A stretch of DNA of 64,000 nucleotides from the NCBI RefSeq assembly GCF_006937785.1, contig NZ_SJEE01000019.1, positions 1 to 64,000 on the forward strand, given 5' to 3'. Under the pieces are notes generated by a model that was not told the DNA's origin, ran no database searches, and worked only from the letters and a program-made list of their open reading frames with translations. Position numbers and translations under genes: made by a program. This document shows positions 57,536 through 64,000 of this stretch, one piece after another; position 1 is the stretch's first letter; each line of letters opens with the position of its first letter. The stretch comes from Pseudanabaena sp. UWO311. GTDB lineage: Bacteria; Cyanobacteriota; Cyanobacteriia; Pseudanabaenales; Pseudanabaenaceae.

Positions 57536-57602
57536 GGGTGTGTTAGCGTCAGCGTAACGCACCCAATAACCGCAGGTGTGTTAGCGATAGCGTAACGCAC
57601 CC
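57536..57602. repeat. Tandem GGTGTGTTAGCG-N3-GCGTAACGCACC hairpins
   Basis: gggtgtgttagcgtcagcgtaacgcaccc and ggtgtgttagcgatagcgtaacgcacc. Confidence 0.75.
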
Positions 57603-57650
57603 TACCAAAGAGTTGAAGCAGAGAGGTGCGGCACACCTCTCTGCTTCGTT

Positions 57651-59324
57651 TTGAGTCCATTTAGATATGGCATAATAGCGATATTGCGATATATTCCCGA
57701 AACGTTGAACCAATCCTACTTTCAGTCCGAACATTTACTCTTTGACCCAGCCACACCAGATCACGATGCAGTAAATATTGTCTTTGCTTTTCCCAATACC
57801 TACACCGTGGGAATTACGAGCTTAGGCTATCAAGGTGTATGGGCAAATTTGGCTACGCGATCGCAGATCAACGTGAGCCGATGGTTTACCGATGCCCATG
57901 AGGACTTACCACGGAAGATTGAAATATTAGGATTTTCGTTTTCATGGGAACTAGATTATGTCAATATTCTTGCCGCTTTAAAAAAATTTGAGATTCCCAT
58001 CGATACCTGCGATCGCACTGATGATCATCCATTAATATTCGGCGGGGGACCAGTTCTCACCGCCAATCCAGAACCATTCGCAGCGTGGTTTGATATCGTG
58101 CTACTTGGTGATGGCGAAGAATTGATTGGGAACTTCTTAAATGCTTATCAAGAAGTTCGCCATGCTACTCGTGAAGTGAAATTGCGCCATTTAGCGAAAT
58201 TAGATGGAATTTACGTTCCGTTATTGTATGAAGTAACCTATGAGTCCAATGATGGAGCGATCGCTTCCATTCAACCCATCGATCCTGAAATTCCTGCCAC
58301 AATTCACAAACAAACTTATAAGGGGAACACCCTCTCCGCTTCTACAGTTGTTACAGAGAAAGCTGCTTGGGAAAGCATCTTTATGGTGGAAGTAGTGCGG
58401 AGTTGTCCTGAGATGTGTCGCTTCTGTTTAGCAAGCTATTTAACACTTCCCTTTAGAACCGCTAGTTTAGAGTCAAGTCTGATACCTGCGATCGCAAAAG
58501 GATTAGCGGTAACTAAACGCCTAGGCTTACTTGGGGCATCGATTACCCAACATCCTGAATTTGATTTATTGCTAGATCATCTCGCTCAGCCTCAATTTGA
58601 TGATGTGCGGCTCAGCCTTGCCTCAGTCCGCACCAATACCCTAACGGAAAAATTAGCCCGAATCCTCTCTACCCGTGATAGTCGCTCTGTTACGATTGCG
58701 ATCGAGAGTGGTTCTGAACGTTTGCGCGAAATCATTAATAAGAAGTTACATAATGATGAAATCAAGCAAGCGGCGGTCAATGCTCAAGCTGGTGGTTTGA
58801 AATCTCTAAAGCTTTACGGCATGGCAGGCGTGCCCATGGAAAATGATGACGATATCGAACAAACTATCGAGATGCTAATTTCTCTCCGCAAAATTGCACC
58901 AAAGCTGAAGCTTACTTTTGGTTGTAGTACGTTTGTGCCTAAATCTCATACGCCTTGGCAATGGCAGGGTGTCAGCACGACTGCCGAAAAGAAAATGCAA
59001 TATTTCCGTAAAAAGCTACTTCCTAAAGGGATTGATTTTCGCCCTGAAAGTTATAAAGACTCGATTGTGCAAGGGCTAATTTCCAGAGGCGATCGCCGTC
59101 TAACCAAGTTATTGCGTCTAGCTTGCAGCTATAGTGATGGCAATGTTCCTAGTGATGGTTCCTATAAACGTGCTTTTAAGGAATTGCGTGGACAGTTACC
59201 GACTCTAGCTTGGTATGTCCATGAAGATTGGGATGTCAATCAAGTTCTACCTTGGCAACATCTTCGCAGCGCTTTGCCTGTAGAGACATTAATCAAACAT
59301 CGCGAAACTTCTCTGGCTTTTTAA
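57651..59324 (+). CDS. B12-binding domain-containing radical SAM protein (TIGR03960-like)
   Basis: VRSCPEMCRFCLASY CxxxCxxC; N-terminal NIVFAFPNTYTVGITSLGYQGVWANLATR. Confidence 0.85.
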   Translation: MSPFRYGIIAILRYIPETLNQSYFQSEHLLFDPATPDHDAVNIVFAFPNTYTVGITSLGYQGVWANLATRSQINVSRWFTDAHEDLPRKIEILGFSFSWELDYVNILAALKKFEIPIDTCDRTDDHPLIFGGGPVLTANPEPFAAWFDIVLLGDGEELIGNFLNAYQEVRHATREVKLRHLAKLDGIYVPLLYEVTYESNDGAIASIQPIDPEIPATIHKQTYKGNTLSASTVVTEKAAWESIFMVEVVRSCPEMCRFCLASYLTLPFRTASLESSLIPAIAKGLAVTKRLGLLGASITQHPEFDLLLDHLAQPQFDDVRLSLASVRTNTLTEKLARILSTRDSRSVTIAIESGSERLREIINKKLHNDEIKQAAVNAQAGGLKSLKLYGMAGVPMENDDDIEQTIEMLISLRKIAPKLKLTFGCSTFVPKSHTPWQWQGVSTTAEKKMQYFRKKLLPKGIDFRPESYKDSIVQGLISRGDRRLTKLLRLACSYSDGNVPSDGSYKRAFKELRGQLPTLAWYVHEDWDVNQVLPWQHLRSALPVETLIKHRETSLAF

Positions 59325-59326
59325 TA

Positions 59327-59494
59327 ACTGATGTTACGTGGAAGGAATTCCTGCAATGTTGAAGGATCTGGGCTGGCACGGAGGCACAGCCCCTACAAAA
59401 AATTTAAATTATTCAGGTAGGGGCAATCCCCCCGTGGTTGCCCTGCTGTGCTAGCAGCAAGAAATTCATGCCCTGAGTTCCACGTAACACCAGT
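59327..59494. mobile_element. MITE (168 bp), TIR ACTGRTGTTACGTGGAA, TSD TAATA
   Basis: actgatgttacgtggaa ... ttccacgtaacaccagt flanked by taata at 59322-59326 and 59495-59499. Confidence 0.75.
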
Positions 59495-59654
59495 TAATAA
59501 CTAAAAAGGTAATGACCAAAAAGCGGATGATAGCCGAATAGATAAAGAAAACTTTTCTCATGCCTTCAGTTAATGTCTAACGCTGAAGTTGAGCCGCCAC
59601 AATCAAACTTTAGCGTTTAAAGATCACTGTTTAGTAGTCGGATCCAACGCAGTG

Positions 59655-60053
59655 TTAGACTGCTTTTGGTTGGTTAACAACGAGGTGTGACAAGTCTGTG
59701 ATTACCACCAATCCACCCTCAATTGTATCTACTTGCAGTCTATACCCCCGAAGCATACTCATCCCAATTAGTGGATCTGTTTCTGCTGAATTTACTTCAA
59801 TTTCTTGAGATTTGCCGTCCCAAATAGCTACTGCATCATAAATATCAAATAGAACTTCACTTCCATCTCCTAATGTTCCACGATCGCGATAGCTCCACGG
59901 CAGACCAAGCTCAGTAATAATGTCGTTGGGAAGACTCAGGAACCCAGTAAATCCTGTATCAATAACAGCATTAATGGATTTTAGTTTTGCATTGTGACGA
60001 ACGACTACAAGAATCGTGGCTTCACAATTCTTATTGACGTAGCCTTGCATCAT
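59655..60053 (-). CDS. Clan AA (retropepsin-like) aspartic protease (start corrected from 60119)
   Basis: INAVIDTGFTGFLSLPNDIITELGLPW; DPLIGMSMLRGYRLQVD. Confidence 0.8.
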   Translation of the reverse strand: MMQGYVNKNCEATILVVVRHNAKLKSINAVIDTGFTGFLSLPNDIITELGLPWSYRDRGTLGDGSEVLFDIYDAVAIWDGKSQEIEVNSAETDPLIGMSMLRGYRLQVDTIEGGLVVITDLSHLVVNQPKAV

Positions 60054-60325
60054 ATCTTTTCTTTCAAGCTCCGCGCACCGAAACGATGAACAGCGCGATA
60101 ACCGATTCGGACTACCCAAGTTTGGGAATCGGGCAAACGCTCTCGAAGACGACGAGTAGCGGTCATCGTATCATTGGCAATTTCAAACGCGCCTGTCTCA
60201 ATATCAATAGCAACTATTTTGCCATGATTATTTGCTTCGACTTGTGGACGAATTTGCGTTTGATAAATAAGATCGCCACGTTGGGCAAACTCTTCTTTGC
60301 TATAGCGTGGTTGACGGACTGCCAT
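60050..60325 (-). CDS. Conserved small protein, partner of the aspartic protease
   Basis: RYSKEEFAQRGDLIYQTQIRPQVEANNHGKIVAIDIETGAFEIANDTMTATRRLRERLPDSQTWVVRIGYRAVHRFGAR; ATGA overlap. Confidence 0.75.
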   Translation of the reverse strand: MAVRQPRYSKEEFAQRGDLIYQTQIRPQVEANNHGKIVAIDIETGAFEIANDTMTATRRLRERLPDSQTWVVRIGYRAVHRFGARSLKEKI

Positions 60326-60931
60326 GATTGCGAATTTTCCTAGATCATTGCCTTGTCTAGCATTATAGCTGACCAGAAATCGCTATGAATAGATTGCTTT
60401 TGTTAAAGCAAAAATAGGGTGCGTTACATTTCATTAACGCACCTACAAGATCGGCGATCACTAAACGATCTGCGATCGCACTTTATTAAATCGCAAATCC
60501 CTAACTACATAGACTGTAATAGGGAACAGGATAACTGACTGTCATCCAAGATTCCATCCATCAAGTAAAAGGCAAACTGTCTTAGCATCTCGATCGCTGA
60601 GTGAGTCAATCTATTTATCTACGTCTTCCCATGCTTCTCCTGCGATCGCCATATCACTTCTACGCAACGCTGACGCAATAGGGGAAAGCAAGTCAACGGC
60701 AACGGTTGCATTTATACCTTGTCTCCTAAGATAGTTCTTGAGCCTTGTCTTGTAAGTGGCTTTGTTTACAATTTCTACAATCTTTCCTATAACTGGAATT
60801 CTTCTCCAAAAATTAGACAGAATCTTCCTCAAAACAACTAGCAAAAAAGCTGAATGGAGGGAAAATAACGTCAAAAGTGAGCCGAGACCATGCTTGGCAC
60901 GGTCTCGGCTCTACTGACTTGTTCGGCTCCG

Positions 60932-61141
60932 TCATTTTTTGTTGTTCTGGGTTTTTCGGTAATCGTCTGTAAGCATTCCGGCATATCCCCAATTCTCGTC
61001 TTCGACTTCATCGATTACGATATGAATATGCTCTGGCTTCTTTCCTAAATGATTCACAAGCGAAGCCGTAAATTCTTCCACTATTTTCTTTTTTTGATCT
61101 CTCGTCGCACCCTTTGTGATCTGTAAATTGATGTATGGCAT
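60932..61141 (-). CDS. 4-oxalocrotonate tautomerase family protein
   Basis: MPYINLQITKGATRDQKKKIVEEFTASLVNHLGKKPEHIHIVIDEV. Confidence 0.88.
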   Translation of the reverse strand: MPYINLQITKGATRDQKKKIVEEFTASLVNHLGKKPEHIHIVIDEVEDENWGYAGMLTDDYRKTQNNKK

Positions 61142-61643
61142 AGCCGTGGTTTTGTTTTTTTTACGTTTGATTTGAACCGCATTAGCTACGTTAAGCGGTT
61201 AACTAGAAGCCGTTTCATGTCGGTTCCAAGGACTTGTTCTATCTGCCGCATTTCGTGATTTTATCATATTTAAGCGGCGATACAACTATCTATTAGACGG
61301 AATTTTTCTGGCTAATCTGAACTATAGGGTATATAGGCTGAAAGTCAAGTTTCTACTTATGCACCCTATACGGGATGATACACAGAAAAATTCTGACTAA
61401 GATCTCATTTTGGGATGATTAGGCAGAATTTTTATGGCTAATCGCCTATTTGGTTTGTTAGCCCGACAATATCATGTATTATTTAGCTATATAAACCTGA
61501 ACCACTGAATATAAAAATACGCAAGTTGAGCCACAACCACGCAAATTTTTAGATCTGATCCCAGACTTAGTTAGAGAGATTATTTTACTCTTTGGCTTTG
61601 GTTGCGATCGCCCCAACAATCTATCTGCTGTGCCAAAAAATTA

Positions 61644-61700
61644 ATTTACCTAAAATAAAAGGGATAGTGATTTGCACTACCCCTTTTATTTTAGGTAAAT
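61644..61700. terminator. Hairpin atttacctaaaataaaaggg...ccccttttattttaggtaaat
   Basis: 20-bp near-perfect inverted repeat. Confidence 0.6.
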
Positions 61701-61753
61701 CGTCAAACGCTCCCCCCACAAAATATAAGACCCGCAAAGCGAGTCTTATAACC

Positions 61754-61897
61754 TTAATAGCGACTAACGCGCCGAGAGTTATTTCTTACTGGTATAGGAA
61801 TTAACTCAGGCTGGGGCTGATTTTGTCCCAAAAGGGCTTCCAGAACGCGATTTAGAATTTCGCCGATCTCTTTCAGTGCTTTCTTGATCGCTTTCAC
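61754..61897 (-). CDS. Small ORF (47 aa, GTG start)
   Basis: MKAIKKALKEIGEILNRVLEALLGQNQPQPELIPIPVRNNSRRVSRY with upstream agggagc SD. Confidence 0.5.
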   Translation of the reverse strand: MKAIKKALKEIGEILNRVLEALLGQNQPQPELIPIPVRNNSRRVSRY

Positions 61898-61930
61898 TAT
61901 AATTGGCTCCCTATCATCGTCTAGGTTTAT

Positions 61931-63190
61931 TTACTTAATCATAACAAATCTTTTCCTAAACAAATCTAAAGCTGACATTACAGTTGCCTTTCTAATCCAA
62001 TTTCTACCTCTAGAGGGACTAAAACGCAACTCGATCGCCTCGACTTTGCCATCTGGATGCGCGATCCCAACATAAATCAAGCCAACAGGTTTAGTCTCAG
62101 TGCCACCATTTGGTCCCGCGATCCCCGTAATACTAATCCCCCAATCCGATTTGAGTTTTGTTTTGATCCCGATCGCCATTTGTTCAGCAACGATCGCACT
62201 GACCGCCCCATGCTGATCAAGAACTTGGCGATCGACACCTAATAAATTAACTTTGACATCATTGCTATAACTAATTACGCCACCAAGGAAATAGCTAGAA
62301 CTTCCAGAAACCTCAGTTAAAGCTTCACCTAACCATCCGCCCGTGCAGGATTCAGCAACTGCAAGAGTTTGCCCACACCCTTGCAAAAGTCTACCAGCTA
62401 CACTCGCAAGCGTATCCTCATCAGTGCCATAGCAAAACTCGCCCGTGAGTTCACGAATCTCGGCTTCGACAGGAGCGATTAAGGCGATCGCCTCTTCTTG
62501 AGTATTAGCCCTTGCAGTGATCCGTAGTCTTGCTTGTCCATAATTGGCATAGGGGGCTACAGTTGGATTCTTAAGATCAAATAAGTGATTGACTTTCGTT
62601 GCAAGAGCAGATTCAGCTATACCCCAGTACAGCAAAACCTTAGAGTGAAATGTACCTTGTCCATAGTTTCGGGATAGCAGCAATGGTGCAGCAGTTTGCT
62701 CCCACATGGGATGCATCTCGCTAGGCACACCAGGAAAAGTAAGGATCAATAAATTGGGCTGTGGTTCCCAGATCATCCCTGGAGCAGTCCCAACGGGATT
62801 ATGTAATATTTCTGCACCCTTGGGCAGTAGCGCTTGTTTGCGATTATTAGGTGTGAGAGTCCGTCCAGTTTGCGCCGCCATCTGCTGGATGCGCTCCCAA
62901 ATTTCGGGACGTTCTTCGAGGGGTGTATTGAAAAAATTGGCGATCGCTTCGGTAGTGAGATCGTCGGGTGTGGGGCCAAGTCCACCAGTAGTGATGATTA
63001 AGTTAGAGCGACTAGCCGCAATTTCTAAAGCTTGATGAATGCGATCGGGGTTGTCACCAACAACAGTTTGATAAAAATGTGGCACTCCCAACAAGGCAAG
63101 TTGCTGCGCTAAATACTGAGCATTACTATTGAGAATCTCGCCCAACAATAATTCTGTGCCAATACAAAGGATCTCCGCGCCAACATTCAT
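61931..63190 (-). CDS. cinA: CinA family protein (competence/damage-inducible)
   Basis: MNVGAEILCIGTELLLGEILNSNAQYLAQQLALLG; C-terminal ESCTGGWLGEALTEVSGSSSYFLGGVISYSNDVKVNLLGV. Confidence 0.95.
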   Translation of the reverse strand: MNVGAEILCIGTELLLGEILNSNAQYLAQQLALLGVPHFYQTVVGDNPDRIHQALEIAASRSNLIITTGGLGPTPDDLTTEAIANFFNTPLEERPEIWERIQQMAAQTGRTLTPNNRKQALLPKGAEILHNPVGTAPGMIWEPQPNLLILTFPGVPSEMHPMWEQTAAPLLLSRNYGQGTFHSKVLLYWGIAESALATKVNHLFDLKNPTVAPYANYGQARLRITARANTQEEAIALIAPVEAEIRELTGEFCYGTDEDTLASVAGRLLQGCGQTLAVAESCTGGWLGEALTEVSGSSSYFLGGVISYSNDVKVNLLGVDRQVLDQHGAVSAIVAEQMAIGIKTKLKSDWGISITGIAGPNGGTETKPVGLIYVGIAHPDGKVEAIELRFSPSRGRNWIRKATVMSALDLFRKRFVMIK

Positions 63191-63260
63191 ATATTTGCTC
63201 TCACTGGATTTACAAAAATAAAAGGGGTGCAACGCACCCCCAATATTTTAGTTATTGATT

Positions 63261-63638
63261 TTAATTAACGATTTCCCGTCGCTTCGGTTTTTCGACATTG
63301 ATCCGAGGACGCTCAACTTGTATTTGTTGTCGTTCGGGATCTGAATACTCTGCATTTCGGTCTTGATAATCGTCAGAATTTGAGTTGGGGTTTGGGTCAA
63401 AAACTTCAAATCTGGCGCTATGTCCAGCTTCTTCAGCGGCAGTCATCACCACAGTCCGAACTGCTTGAATCGTCCGTCCCCCTTTACCAAAAATTCGCCC
63501 CCGATCTTCTGGATCGAAAGCAACTCTGATCCAGACGCGATCGTTTTTGCTATTTGACTCAAAATCTACCCGCAGCGCGTCTGGATGAGCTAATAATGGC
63601 TTCAGCAAAAAACTAATTAAGGCGTTATAGTCTGGCAC
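63261..63638 (-). CDS. KH domain RNA-binding protein (KhpA-like)
   Basis: IRVAFDPEDRGRIFGKGGRTIQAVRTVV KH GxxG; adjacent to rpsP. Confidence 0.88.
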   Translation of the reverse strand: MPDYNALISFLLKPLLAHPDALRVDFESNSKNDRVWIRVAFDPEDRGRIFGKGGRTIQAVRTVVMTAAEEAGHSARFEVFDPNPNSNSDDYQDRNAEYSDPERQQIQVERPRINVEKPKRREIVN

Positions 63639-63676
63639 AAGTTTAGATTTGCACGAATTTAGAATTAATTCAAAAA

Positions 63677-63925
63677 TTAAGCAGTAACGAGATCGAATAC
63701 TTTTGCTTTTTCGAGGATGCGACGCACTGTGTCAGTAGGTTGAGCGCCTTGCTTGATGCGAAGAACGATCGCTGGTACATCGAGTTGGGTTTCTTTGGTG
63801 CGTGGGTTATAGAAACCGAGTTCAGCAAGGGGACGACCATCGCGACGGCTGGTGCTGTTTACGGCAACGATGCGATAGCTGGCTTCAAATTTCTTGCCAA
63901 ATCGCTTTAATCTCAACTTCATCAT
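63677..63925 (-). CDS. rpsP: 30S ribosomal protein S16
   Basis: [49 protein letters not shown]. Confidence 0.96.
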   Translation of the reverse strand: MMKLRLKRFGKKFEASYRIVAVNSTSRRDGRPLAELGFYNPRTKETQLDVPAIVLRIKQGAQPTDTVRRILEKAKVFDLVTA

Positions 63926-64000
63926 TGGTTTATGGCTCTAGTTTCTTTGGTTGATCTAGTTCAATACTATTTGGATATTTTAGCAGGCTTATCAATATAG

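Noticed and set aside
60611-60874. 87-aa ORF MTLFSLHSAFLLVVLRKILSNFWRR...
   Set aside because: No family recognised and possibly a fragment; insufficient support to list as a gene.

Overview
The window is a cyanobacterial chromosome segment, probably Pseudanabaena-like. GCGATCGC (HIP1) octamers are abundant, and cyanobacterial markers are present (NdhM, DUF1830, DUF2996, DUF928, 'photosystem II high light acclimation' radical SAM). Most of it is ordinary housekeeping: prfA, rpmE, rpsP, KH protein, ndhM, fabI, ssb, menF, menE, cinA, selO, a sigma factor, tRNA-Thr(CGT) and others. Five areas stand out. (1) 47.26-52.05 kb is a nested mobile element. A 3.57-kb IS1595-type unit with 28/29-bp terminal inverted repeats carries a passenger cluster of seven small uncharacterised ORFs. 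It sits inside an outer structure bounded by perfect 49-bp inverted repeats that also holds a frame-disrupted P63C-domain gene. The HIP1-free four-gene passenger module (48.4-49.96 kb) is my best candidate for an undescribed system. (2) 13.6-16.25 kb is a HIP1-poor accessory block: a degenerate AAA start, an overlapping AAA-ATPase/TOPRIM-like pair, and a Fic gene split by one in-frame ochre codon. (3) Many intergenic perfect palindromes share a GC-rich core, with stem differences that appear compensated on both arms. (4) Several small MITE-like elements are present, one with a clear TSD at a stop codon. (5) A PIN-toxin remnant lies behind an intact antitoxin. All calls were made by eye from the sequence and the supplied ORFs; no homology search was run.
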